This document shows, in pieces, positions 44,070-55,720 of a stretch of DNA of 64,000 bases. The translations under genes were made by a program, and so were the position numbers. The notes under the pieces are model-generated. The model had not been told where the DNA came from. It did no database searches and saw only the letters and a program-made list of their open reading frames with translations. Numbering within the stretch: position 1 is the stretch's first letter; the number at the start of each line of letters is the position of its first letter. Source of the stretch: Coptis chinensis (lineage: Eukaryota > Streptophyta > Magnoliopsida > Ranunculales > Ranunculaceae); NCBI GenBank assembly GCA_015680905.1, contig CM027378.1, forward strand, positions 1,798,001 through 1,862,000. The letters run 5' to 3'.

Positions 44070-45431
44070 GATAACACGTAAAAACTCAACTAGATTTCTC
44101 TAACCTATTCTTACGTTATCAATTATTTATTTCCTACTCTCACATGTATATTCATGCAATATATAGAGTACGGAATCATTCCACTTTTAATCTATCAAGA
44201 CTAAATAGAATCCAATTAATCAAACACAAAGAAACAATGGTGAAAGTAATATTATGTTGAGAGATTTCTATTCTACGATTATACTACGAATTCAAATAAA
44301 TCTAAATTAACTAAACTAATAGAAATAGAGTTTTGATGGAAGATAAAACTATAGAGAAGAGTAATCAATCCACATAATAATTAGTTTCATGCAAGAATCA
44401 AATTATTCATTGAAAAGATATCATCTTTAGGTTTTCACGTAATGATCCAACCTAAAGCCAAAAACTTTATCATCCCTAACAACAACCTACTTCTCTATAG
44501 TCATTATTACTAGTATATAGGATGATTACAACCAAGTCTCTCGACTTAATTATAATAATCCCTAGTTTAATTCACTATATGCTTATTTTGGAAGTCATAC
44601 AATAAACCAAACTCATTGAAACACATACACAATTAAGTAATTCTACTAAGCAATTGATTCCTCATTATGCTTCATAATTACTCCCTCTAATGGGGATTAG
44701 CCTAATATCATTGGATTAATTAAACTATAGCAATGAAAGGAAAACGTAATGTAAAGAAGAAGTAATTGAATTGAATAAACTAAAGTTTTTATTGAAAGGT
44801 TCTAATAGAGACTACAAACTAAATTTAAACTAAACTAAAGATGGAGAGAGAGATAGAGATAGCTAAATTATTCTAACTAAATAGAAGGGAGATAGATAGT
44901 TTAGGGTTTTTATTCTCTTATATAATGACACAAAATCGTGCATGGGTTTTTAGGTTAGGTTATGGACCCATAAATCAAGTCCATAACCCAATTGGTTGAA
45001 TCCAAGACTTCCAATTCTAGTTGTGTTACTGTAGCACGCTTTTTCATTGACTTATAATGTTTTGATCGAGTTAAGGCCAGGACCATTGGAAAAAGCTTTA
45101 TGAGCCGGTCATTTTGATATAAAATAGACCCAATTCCGTGGCATGAGTCCAAAGATATGGCCTTTTAAAGTTCTGTTGATTTTTCTTCAGCTCTCTAATC
45201 CGGTTTGACTTTCACTTAACAGTGTTGACTTGGGCTTTCTTCATGGAACTTCTCTAGCAATCATGTAGCTCCTTTTAGCGAGTAATTAGTAACGAATTGA
45301 CATTTATTCGACTCTGAAGCCTGAAATACTCAAAAATACATAATTAATGATAAACTTATATTATTAATAACATAATTGGCTAAATAGAAATACTATTAAA
45401 GGGTCTAAACTACAGTTTTTTGCTCTTATCA
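44070..45431 (-). repeat. 5' LTR of retroelement C
   Basis: Pairs with 29660-31058. On the minus strand it starts TGATAAGAGC and ends CGTGTTATCA, two bases before primer site TGGCGTCGCTGCC. Confidence 0.88.
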
Positions 45432-45750
45432 CACCCCGCGCCTTCTACCAAAGGTGCGACCTGCGCCATATTTGCCCTATTCCAAAGAGCGCCCGCGCCC
45501 TAGTTTAAGTAGAATAATTTAATTTTTTAATAGTAAGTGCAATATTACTTCACTAGCACAATACAATACTCGTATGCACACAAAACTACAGTATTTCATA
45601 ACAAAAAAAATCATACTTTACGGTGTCTATAAAACTCAAAGAATTGGGGTTATCTAATTAAGGAACGTGCACACACGGACAACCTCCCATAATTTTTAAG
45701 TGTCCTGGATGTTGGTTTGAAAAGTTTTTAGTAGTAAACTTAGTAAGCTT
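45432..45750 (+). other. Leader of retroelement D, second part
   Basis: Begins with GC-rich repeats (CACCCCGCGCC, GGTGCGACCTGCGCC, AGCGCCCGCGCCC). It continues with TCTAATTAAGGAACGTGC and ACAACCTCCC, which match the E leader (59000-59040) in reverse. It joins 29408-29659 when C is removed and ends at 45750 where E begins; AAGCT (45746-45750) is E's candidate target site. Confidence 0.7.
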
Positions 45751-47023
45751 GACGTAATATCAAAACAATATCTGAACTAGATGACAAGCAGTGTTAAAGA
45801 ATGATGTTGAAACATTAGAATGAAAGGAGAAAACAGTATGTAAATACTCTCGAAATCCGTAAATCAAGAGGAGTAGTTGTGTTCATCCACACTAGTTGTA
45901 CATAATTACTTGGATACACGTGTTAAGTCAATAACAATTCTTAATACGAGAGTAATAATTGCTAAAACAGTAGATAAAGATGTTGGAATCAGTAGATATA
46001 ACAATAATTAAAAGGATTAGAAGGGGTTTAATCGAATAGCTATTGGTTAGCTATCGAATCGCCTATTTTTTATCCCTAGTGAATACCAAGTCCTCTCGGA
46101 ACATGGATTCACAAGCTTAAGAGTCTAGCACCCCCACAAATCTCTTTGTGAGGATTCTAGACTCTAGCCCCTTAGTTATGAGTCTATCTCTAGAACTTAC
46201 AACCAACGGACTTGACGTGCTTAAGCAAAACGATAGAAAACTAATAACTACACATCTTCACTTGGCTTTTTAAACACTTAATGGAGGTTTAGCCTAGTTT
46301 CATTGGATGTTTAACTAATAAACAATAAGAGAGAGACAAGAAAAAAGAGAACGAGAATTAAAAACTAAACTAAAAGCTTTTTATTGATTAGGAAAATGGA
46401 GGCTACAAACTACTTAATTAAAACTAGAGAGAAGAAAAGTAACTAAACTACAACTATAACTAATGAGAACTAAGACTAAAATACTAGGACCACTTTCATT
46501 AAGCCTTAGCCCTCTTTATATAGGAGAGGGTTAGGGTTACATATTTTCGTGTATGGGCTGAGAAGAGGGACTTTGGGCCTCTGAAGTGAGCCCAAAGTCT
46601 ATCAGGTTAACCCTAAAGAGACCATAGCTGCTGGAAATGACTCCCGTGCCCTTTTTGCTCACTTTGACAGCTCTTAATAGAGCAAGGCTAGGTCCATTAG
46701 AAAGCTGGTTCCGAGGCTCGAGTCCAAATATATGGCCTTTTGTAGTTCATTGACTTTTATGCTCATTTTCTATCCAGATTGACTTTGACTAGGCTTGAAA
46801 AAGGCTTTCTCCATGATTCTTGGGCTTTAGTAGATAAAATTCCTTAGAAATCATCTTGACTCATTTTCCATGCTAAAATAATGTCTTTAGTCACCTTAAT
46901 AAGCTTTACGTCCTGAAATGCATGAAAACATGAAAACAATATTAACTTATATTTATTATGTACATAATTGACCTAAATGTAATGTTCTTAAGGGGTTTAA
47001 AATACACTTTTTGGTGCTTATCA
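45751..47023 (-). repeat. 3' LTR of retroelement E
   Basis: 1,273 bp; plus-strand ends TGACGTAATATC and GGTGCTTATCA. It pairs with 59473-60757, which lacks the last ~60 bp because F inserted there. A TATA box is at 46515-46522 (minus). Confidence 0.9.
46515..46522 (-). promoter_or_regulatory. TATA box of the element E 3' LTR
   Basis: Minus-strand TATATAAA in CCTCTCC....GAGGGC context. The equivalent place in the 5' LTR (near 60260) reads TATATAGA. Confidence 0.55.
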
Positions 47024-49136
47024 CACCACCCCCCCCAAATATCATTTTGCTTGTTCTCAAGCAAAAATGAGAAATAAAAATAGATAAGTGGCAAAAAATA
47101 TGGTCCTAACTAATCTCATTTCGCAGAGTGCGATTGCATTGATCGACTATATGCAATAAGGCCTTAAACCACTAGGAATTCCCTAGTGGATGAGTTGTAG
47201 CCTCGTGAGAGTTTTCTAGAGAAAGTACTCACAAACTTCATTTATACTACAACGACTAAGAGATAAAGGTTATATTTCTTAATTTTTCTCAGACATCTAT
47301 ACATCTCAATAACAATATAATAAGAACTATTCTTCTGAAACCTAAGCTAAGACACATATAATAATCAAATAATCTAAAGATACGCATGCAAGCTATGAAC
47401 TATGTTATGAAATGCAATGGCAGGTCCGTTTCTGAAACCTTTGGAATAGCGTCCCTAAGTAGGTCCTCACAAGGAATGTGTAAAGACATAAAACACCTGA
47501 TTTTTCCACTCAAGTTTTGCTCACTCTAGTGTGTAGTGGGCACACATTTCCTCACAATCTCAATGACGTCCAAGGAAGCCGAGGTCGATCAATCACATTT
47601 ACCACTTACTATCACACCAAATTAATCCTAATTGAGGTAGATGTCTTTATTAGGTGATACGGGGCTGAGGTGATGGTTTAAGAAGAAACATAATGGATAA
47701 TCAAATAAACAAGTATGAGATAATAGGGTCTTCAATTATATGTAACTAGAGAAAACATTGTTCTTACTTTGCTTTTATTCTTAGTTTCAATACTTAGTTT
47801 CCATCTTAGCCCTTTTGTTTTGACTTTTGACTCCTTTGATTAAGTTTTTTAAAGTTCTAACTTTATTTTATTTCTATTTTATTTTTCTTTTCTTTTATTT
47901 TCTTTGGATGGAAACTTCTTTTATTTTTCTTTTTTGAAGCAACTAACTAATTTTTGGTTTTCCACAGGTTTTTCTATTTATTTCTCTTTACTTAATATTA
48001 TCTCTCAAACTCATTCAAGATGGGTAGGCTTATTTATTTATTTATTTTTATTGGTTTAAAAGATGGGTCAAGGATTTGTGGTTGCGAAAAGGCTAAATGA
48101 AAAGCTCATCGGGGAGACTAGTGGATAATTAATTATAGATATGAATTTTTAGCTATATCGATCCAAATAAGGCCTAAATTCTCGCTTATGATATGGGATG
48201 GTGATCAAGCAAGTAGATGTGTGATTTCTCTACTCGGATTATACTTCTCCTTTGTGTCATCACTCAAATACTCACTCATATAAGGCTTTTAGGCTATATT
48301 CTCACAGGATATGTAAAATTAAGTAGTCTAATCTAGGTCTCAGAAAAATACTTCCAAGTACACTCATACATGCTCATATAAGAAGTTAATGAAAAGATGC
48401 AATGACTATTACCTATATATTAACCTAAGTTTCTAAGAACTATACTTAATTCTATTGCTACTTGAAATTTTTAGACTAATATCATCATGGAAAAAGAAAT
48501 AATACCATTATCCTAAGTGCATATATAGTATAAACTATTTTTATGCTTTTTTAATTTTTTTAATTATATGATAAATGAAACGTAATATACAACCTACTAT
48601 GTGCTTAATCATTTAAAGCGTATTTCTATACCACCCTAAAATAGAATCATGCTTTGTCCCCAAAGTATGGAATGAAAATGAATGATAGATAGTACCGTAG
48701 AAACGTGCTTTTAAATGGTAGCACCTGTAAAAGAAAGTTAAACAATACAAATATAAATAATTAAAATGTAGACGCAACTCCTATATGAGTTCCATCCATT
48801 ATGGAGATAATAATAATATAATACTCGCTTTAGACGTAAGCGGACTCTAACAGAAAATTATAAATATTACCATATATAGTTATGTTCCTCAAGCATTATC
48901 ATCCATTTGTTCCTCATTTGAGAAATGAGGTTCCTTTATGTCTTGACAATCAATGACAACTTTCCATGCCATCATTTTGTTTTCATTTATCCTACCCAAC
49001 CTATTTAGTGCAATTTGGTCAGACTGGGTATATGGGGCTACTAGCTTAGGTGAGGTTGGATGCGCCAGCCCGGCCAAACCATAGCACGTAAAGAACGAAC
49101 TATCGCATTGGTCGTGCGCATTGTGTCAACCTTAAC
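47024..49136 (-). other. Non-coding 3' region of E
   Basis: The polypurine tract is just outside the 3' LTR (47024-47037, minus TTTGGGGGGGGTGG). The conserved hairpin is at 47169-47189. A decayed PPT-like block lies at 48631-48643. A 62-codon ORF at 49077-48889 may be the out-of-frame end of the preceding ORF, but I see no domain in it. Confidence 0.7.
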
Positions 49137-49829
49137 CTAATCGGTGAAGTGTTTACAGAATTCAGGAAAGAAAAATAGCATAATATGTGAGACTATGACT
49201 GGCATAAGAAGGTACTTATGCCTTAAGGTCTGTGCTCGGGCAAGACCAACTACTATGTGTTTGGGTAAATCATAAAACCAACGCCCATCAGCTAAAGCAA
49301 TGAAAGTGTTACATGCGCGAGAATCAACAGATTTTAAGTGCCAATCCCCTAGGACATTTAATTTTAGGAAAATAATAGCAAAGCCCGTATTAAGGGCCAT
49401 GCTCCCTAATGAAACTTCACGTTGTCCGTGGTGTTCTACTTGAAATATACCCGCACCAAAAGTCTCTTCGAAATTAACCCAGTCATAATGATTGTTATTA
49501 TCATCTATATAATTAAAATGTGTAGTTGGGGCAGGTGTTGGAATTCCTAATGAACAAGAAATTAAATACTCAGACAATTCAAAATATTCCTCAGCTCCTA
49601 ACTTTAAGCGTAGTGTTTGTTCTCCATTAGCGCGGTCAAAGAAAGTAATAACATGCGTATAAAAATATTTATTAAGGCTAGGAGAATAAGTTTGATCAGT
49701 TCTTACCAGTAGGGTCTCCCATTCATGTTCCAATATCACCTCGTTAAAGTGTTCACCGTACTTGTTATTGAGAAATAGATCCTCAAAAGACTGTTCCGGT
49801 ATAATTTTTGGAATAGACATAACAAACAA
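49137..49829 (-). CDS. ORF3b of retroelement E: Athila-type extra ORF, unknown function
   Basis: A 230-aa open frame downstream of integrase. It contains YSPSLNKYFYTHVITFF, LRLKLGAEEYFELSEYL and ISCSLGIP, a pattern typical of the 'plant transposon protein' ORFs found after pol in Athila elements (recognised by pattern, not searched). ORF3a has the same arrangement of segments, so the two look like diverged copies. No convincing signal peptide or membrane anchor, so I do not call it envelope. A GC-rich repeat lies just upstream (49908-49950). Confidence 0.6.
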   Translation of the reverse strand: MFVMSIPKIIPEQSFEDLFLNNKYGEHFNEVILEHEWETLLVRTDQTYSPSLNKYFYTHVITFFDRANGEQTLRLKLGAEEYFELSEYLISCSLGIPTPAPTTHFNYIDDNNNHYDWVNFEETFGAGIFQVEHHGQREVSLGSMALNTGFAIIFLKLNVLGDWHLKSVDSRACNTFIALADGRWFYDLPKHIVVGLARAQTLRHKYLLMPVIVSHIMLFFFPEFCKHFTD

Positions 49830-50127
49830 GTAAAGAAAAGAAGTACTCGAAGTGTAAGAAGAAGAACTTGGAAATAATCCGAACCTGGTTTCTTTAGATG
49901 AGGGGGCGCGTGTCCTCTGTGTATGCCTTGGGAGGGCGCGGGTCGCGCTTTGATATGCAGCAGTTTTTTGTGTGTTTTTAGTAATGAAAGAGCATGTTTA
50001 GAGAAAATTTTATAGTGTTTGGTTACTAAGTTTAAGGCCGTGTGGTTGCTAAATAAAAAGAAGTGCAAAATTTTTAAGCATATTTCTAAACACATAATTC
50101 TATTTTTTATTTGGGGATTTCTATTTA

Positions 50128-50395
50128 GGATTAGCTTCTGAAATTGCATGAAATTTTGACATTCCACAAAATTTTAGGTACCTAATTACATTATGGATCC
50201 CAATTTGATTAAACAAGGCCCATGGGTTGTATCTAATGGGGTTTTTTTTTTTTTTTTTTTATTTTTATTTTTTATTTTTTTTATAATAGATTAGCTTCTG
50301 AAATTCCGTGAAACTTTGAAATTCCTTGAAATATTAGTACCTAATTACTTTGTGGATCCCAAATAAATTAACAAGGCCCAATGGTTGTTATATTT
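50128..50395 (-). repeat. Tandem duplication (about 165 bp period) with internal poly(T)
   Basis: TTAGCTTCTGAAATT...ACCTAATTAC...GTGGATCCCAA...AACAAGGCCCA occurs at 50131-50225 and again at 50289-50390, with a T-rich tract between (50236-50282). Non-coding spacer between ORF3a and ORF3b. Confidence 0.75.
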
Positions 50396-50764
50396 TAGCC
50401 CAAAACTTTATAAAAATGTGATTAAGGTATGCAAATTCATACGTGTACATACAATGTGGTAAATTTTAAAAATATACCACCCCCAAACAATTTGAGAGGG
50501 GGGGTTCATGAAATATTCAATTAATTACCTAAACATGCTGATATGCAATATAAAAACTATATGGTAAGGAATATGTGATTAATCATGCATTAAATTTAAT
50601 GGTACGTGCATAGGATAGCAATCACATAAACAAATATTAACTACTTAACTAAATAAAATAAATTCAAGTACTAAAATTAAACTAAGTACGAAATTAAGTA
50701 GTTATTACAAAACAAAATTAAATCTAAAACAAGTTCAACACAACACATTCAAAATAGAAGGGAA

Positions 50765-51902
50765 CTAGCCCTGAGAAGAAGAATGTCCTGAACCATCTGA
50801 AGGATGACGACGATAACTCTCACGTCTGGAGTCAGAAGAAGAAGAAAAACCTCAAGGTTGGGGCAAACGTCTTAAGACCTCAGCTTGAAAAGCTGCCTGT
50901 GCATCCCAGTGTAGTTGATGCTCCTGCTCCATATTTTCCAACATATTGAGCATGTCCGCCTGGTTGTCATCCAGGACTCGGATGTTGTTTTCCAAGGACT
51001 GGTGATGTCTTTGAATGGAATCCTGGCACTTCTATATCGAGTCATAGAGCTCAAATAGAGTTCGATGGTTATCATAAATAGTACGCATCCCGCTATGGAG
51101 TAATGAAAAGAGTGCAAAATCAGACGATGCACTGTCCATAGCATTCTCAGAAAACACAAGCAAGGATTTCATCCTCTTCCTCATCCTGCTCTATCCCATC
51201 AGCCCTCTCCTCTGGCAAGGTCCAATGTCGTTGGACACATTGACTATAGGCCTTTGCGTTTGAGTGAAGCTTATTCTGAGTCCTAGGTGACTCAGGCACG
51301 CAACCCCATGATAACATAATCTTAGTAACTAAAATAGGAAGGGGTGTAGTGTTTAGGCTTACTACCATAAGCTCTTCACGCAGAAAATTAATGAGGCAAA
51401 AACCATAGCTCCTGTTTTGCAAAACCCAAAGGACGTGCAGAAATGACAAACTGATGTCACTAGGCTTGGAAGTACTGCAAATGTTCTTCCCTAGCCACGG
51501 CGTCACAGCCAGCTGGTTAATCCTCAGGGACTATTTCCTGGCATAGTGAGAACGAATGTTGTATCGACCCTCAAGCAGCGTCTCTAGCTTCAACTAATGC
51601 ACTCCCTCAAATTAGGATCGATGTAAGGTAAGAGTGACCTACTTCGCTGGAATCCTAGTGATGGATGCAAGCAAGTCGTGCGTGACATCCATATACACTC
51701 CGTCCAAATCCAAAAACATTCTCCTTGAAGGGAGTATCCTCTTATTTATGTAAAACTTCAATACCAAATCCACGTGGTAGTACTCTTCAGTAGAGTACCA
51801 CAATCGATCCCACCCTCATACACGCATCTCCATACCAAAAAATGGCTGGAACTGGTCCGCGTTGAATGCAAATTCCAGAATGATTTTTACTGGTCGGGAC
51901 AT
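50765..51902 (-). pseudogene. ORF3a of retroelement E: broken Athila-type extra ORF
   Basis: Starts MSRPVKIILEFAFNADQFQP at 51902. It includes VDLVLKFYINKRILPSRRMF and the DLLASITRIP segment, comparable in order to ORF3b. The middle part (51506-51147) is open, and the last part reads a coiled-coil-like stretch (NMLENMEQEHQLHWDAQAAF) and ends SSSQG and TAG at 50765-50767. There are at least three in-frame stops and one frame change near 51150. Function unknown. A GC-rich repeat (52006-52042) and a PPT-like block (52501-52515) lie upstream. Confidence 0.6.
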
Positions 51903-52876
51903 TGGTAGGGTGAAAGTTGAATACGGGTAGGGGTATTAGTAGGGGATGATGATGTGAAGGTTCGGTAGAAATTTGGTGAAGGTCTGAAGTGGTGGAGGTG
52001 CAGTGCGCGCTTAGATTTAGTCTTGGAAATGCGCGGGTCGCGCTGAGATCGATTTAGGGTTGGGTAATTTTGTTTGGAGAAAATGATGTTATTGGGCTGG
52101 GTTGTGATTTTAAATGGGATGGTCGGTGGGGTGTAAATATCGTGGGTTGGGGTGGAAAATGGATTTTTGGCCCAAGCCCATATCTTTTCAGTAATACCCA
52201 TCATGTCATGCTGCCTCGTAAACTTAAAACTAAGATAACCGATTCGTTAACGGTACGATTTTGGAAAATGAGTTATGAAAATGATTAGCATGAAGAATGC
52301 TATCTAATGATCTAGGGAAAATTCAAATCTAATAGTGTGTGACATATGGAATGATGGTAGAATGCCTCAAAATGCATAAATGGCATAAGTTATGAAGGCG
52401 AAGGAAAACCTAGAAGACTAGATTTTGTCACACGAATCTATACGACTAATGACAACATAAACAAAGATAGGAAAATGAGAGTACATGGTGGGGTGAATAC
52501 CCAGCCCCAAACAAAATTTTGAATAGGAAGAAAATTTTTTGTTGTGGTGAAAATGTGGGTTTTTTAAAGTCAGATACCCTAGACTTTCTAATCTATCTAA
52601 TATTTATGGATTTATAAGTTTTTTTATTTTTATTTTTTTTAAATAAGATTTTTGAAAGCAAATAACAAAGTAATTAAATAAATGTAAATCACTCCATAGA
52701 GAAACACTACTCAAAAGAAACGAGAAAAAGTGCAAGATTAGAATATGTGAATTACATGAACGTGGACTAAGGATCCGACACTTACAACTGCACACTCCGA
52801 AAGGAGGGTCCGATTACCTTTATGGAGCACTTCCAAAATATAGAATATGGATAGGAAGTACACCAAACATAGAAGG

Positions 52877-53990
52877 TCAATCCTCATAAATAAGGTCCTG
52901 TAGAAGTGTTTCTTTTACAGTAGGCGAACTTAGTTTGTGGAAGTGTTTTAAGCGTTGGCCATTTACTTGAAAGATATTGTTGTACTTGAGATTTACCAAG
53001 GTGATTTCCCCTTGCGGGGTTACATTAGTAACCAGAAAAGGTCCGGACTAGCGTGTTTTTAACTTCCCAAGAAAAACATGCAAACGTGAGTTATATAGTA
53101 AAACTTTTTAACCAAGATCAAACTCTTTACCCAAAATACTTTTATCATGAATATGTTTCATGTTAGCTTTATAATCCTTCGCTATATCGTAAGAATCGCT
53201 ACGGATTTCTTCAAGCTCATTTAATTGTAATTTGCGCTTGACACCAGCTGCGTTAATGTTAAAATTTAAACTTTTAATAGCCCATAAGGATATTCTACCT
53301 CAACAGGCAAGTGACAAGGTTTACCAAAAACTAACTGGGAAGGGGACATACCAATAGGTGTTTTAAAAGCCGTTCTATATGCCCATAAATCATCTGTTAG
53401 GCATCTAGACCAATCTTTCCTATCAGGATTAACTGTTGTTTCTAATATTTTTTTTTTAATTTTCCTATTGGACACCTCTACTTGACCATTAGTTTGAGAA
53501 TGATACGGAGTTGGCACCCTATGTGTAACTCCATATTTCTTGACTAAAGCTTCAATAACTCTATTACAAAAGTGTTTTCCTCCATCACTAATGATGACCT
53601 TAGGTATGCCGAAACGTGAGAAAATATACTCCTTCATAAATAAAACTGCCGTTTTATGGTCATTATTACGACAAGTCATGGCTTCAATCCATTTAGAAAC
53701 GTAGTCTATAGCTACAAGAATATAAATTAAACCATGCGAGACAGGAAACAGACCCATGAAATCAATTCCCCAGACATAAAAAATTTCCACTATGAGAATG
53801 GGATTTAGGGGCATAATATTACGTTGAGTAATACGACCAAGTTGTTGATATCTTATGCACGCTTTACAGTGTGCATGGACATCTTGAAATAGGGTTGGCC
53901 AATAAAAACCTCATTGAAGAACTTTAGCAGCTATTTTCTTTCCACTAAAATGATCCCCGCATGATTGTTCATAGCAGAAGGATAAGACTT
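52877..53990 (-). pseudogene. Integrase of retroelement E
   Basis: Reads the zinc-binding region ([29 protein letters not shown]), then the catalytic core: first Asp in GIDFMGLFP, second Asp in ISDGGKHF, Glu in NGQVEVSNR, with exactly 35 residues between the last two (DD35E). The C-terminal part has KVLLYNSRLHVF and SGPFLVTNVTPQGEI, typical of Athila integrases, and ends at 52877. The core (53814-53266) is open; stops are found before it near 53910 and after it near 53050 and 53110. Integrase joins the cDNA to the chromosome. Confidence 0.9.
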
Positions 53991-54003
53991 CATTATGCTC
54001 CCA

Positions 54004-55720
54004 CTAGGAAATACAACGACGAATTATCTGATCCGCACAATATTTAAAAAGGTAGGGTTCATCCCAGTAGTAAAATTTAACTTTTGCTAAAAATCTTTTA
54101 CGTTCATTTCTAGACCATAAATCCAGAATTATGTCAGACATTAAAAAGTTGACTATGTCTGCATACCAAGGTGCTGAAAAAATAGAATGAAGGTTCTCAT
54201 CCGGAAAAGAATCAGAGATCGATTCGGAATCACTGTCATCCTCATTACTTAACCTAGATAAGTGATATGTAACTACATTTTCAACTCCTTTTTTATCCTT
54301 AATTTCTAAAGTATATTCATTTAGGAGAAGAATCCAACAGATCATTCTCTGCTTAGCATCCTTCTTTGCGAGAAGGTACATAAGCGCGACATGGTCTGTA
54401 TAGACGATGGTTTTAAAACCAACTAAGTAGGGGCGGAACTTATCTAAGGCATAAACAACAGCTAGAAATTCCTTTTCAGTAGTAGTGTAATTACGTTGAG
54501 CATCATTTGAGGTTTTACTAACATAACAAATTACAGTGGATTTATTATCTAACTTCTATTTTAGCACAACACCAATGGCATAATCACTGGCATGGCACAT
54601 GAGTTCGAAAGGTTTAGACAAGTTTGGTGGTTATGTGATAGGTGCAGAGGTTAGAGCGGCTTTTAGAATTTCAAAAGCCTATTTGCAATCATGATTAAAA
54701 TAAAAAATGGCATCTTTTAAAAACAATTGTGTTAAAGGTTTAGCTATTTTTGAAATTTTTTTTATAAAACGTCTATAGAAACCTGCATGGCCTAGAAAGG
54801 CTCTAATGTCTCGTACAGTACGTGGTATAGGCAGAGACGCTATTTTATCAATCTTAGCTTTATCTACTTCAATTCTATTTTTAGAAACAATATGACCTAA
54901 CACTATACCTTTTGTTACCATAAAATGACACTTTTCCCAGTTTAAGACTAAATTCTTTTCCTGACACCTTTTCAAAACTTTAGTAAGATTTGAAAGACAA
55001 TCTTCAAAGGAAGGCCCATGAATGGAAAAATTATCCATAAACACTTCCATGAACTTCTCCACCATGTCACTAAAAATATGAAGCATACAACGCTGGAAGG
55101 TATCAGGTGCGTTACAAAGGCCAAAGCACATTCTTTTATATGCATACGTACCAAAGGGACATGTGAATGTAGTCTTCTCTTGGTCATCAGGATCAATAAT
55201 AATCTGGAAATAGCCAGAGTAGCCATCTAAAAAGCAGTAATAAGAATGGCCGGCTAGACGTTCAAGCATTTGGTTGACAAAGGGTAAAGGAAAGTGATCC
55301 TTACGTGTCATAGCATTAAGTTTCCTATAATCAATACAAATCCTCTACATTATAGGCACTCGGGTGGAAACTAACTCTCCCTCGGTATTACGTATGACTG
55401 TAACACTTGCTTTCTTAGGGACTACATGAACTGGGCTTACCCACTGACTATCTGAGATGGGGGTATATAATGCCAGCATCGAGTAATCTCAAAACTTCCG
55501 CTTTAACTACCTCTTTCATGGTAGGGTTTAGACGACATTGTGGCTCACAGAAGGTTTTTGCATTATCTTCCAAATGTATGCGGTGTTTGCATACGCTAGG
55601 GTCAATACCCTTAATATCGTCTAAAGACCAACCAATCGTAGAACGATGTTCGCGAATAACCTTAATCAAATATGCCTCTTCAGCAGCAGATAACTGAGAT
55701 GATATAGTAATCGGATGAGT
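54004..55720 (-). pseudogene. Reverse transcriptase and RNase H of retroelement E
   Basis: Starts near IREHRSTIGWSLDDIKGIDP. The RT fingers show CIDYRKLNAMTRKDHFPLPF, the palm CFLDGYSGYFQI and PFGTYAYKRMCFGLCNAP. The catalytic box reads VFMDNFSIHG, so the second Asp of the usual (Y/F)xDD is Asn. RNase H follows (LMCHASDYAIGVVL, TEKEFLAVVYAL, YTDHVALMYLL). A 1-base insertion near 55463 and a TAG near 55353 break the frame, and more stops occur near 54680 and 54630. The enzyme would copy element RNA into cDNA in cytoplasmic particles. Confidence 0.9.

Larger units (their letters stand above)
29660..45431 (-). mobile_element. Retroelement C: pol-less LTR retrotransposon (minus), split by CACTA-2
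   Basis: LTRs at 44070-45431 (5') and 29660-31058 (3'), with primer site at 44055-44067 and polypurine tract at 31059-31073 (both minus). After removing CACTA-2 (33517-40289) the element is about 9.0 kb. It carries gag (42828-41566), protease (about 41302-40600) and ORF X (40560-40293 plus 33516-33040) but no RT or integrase, the same plan as B. Flanking CTCCC (29655-29659) and CACCC (45432-45436) are a possible 5-bp target duplication with one mismatch. It lies inside the leader of D. Confidence 0.85.

Noticed and set aside
49137-49829. Envelope protein of a retrovirus-like element
   Set aside because: Position after integrase is right, but I see no signal peptide, convincing membrane anchor or cleavage site, so only an Athila-type ORF of unknown role is called.
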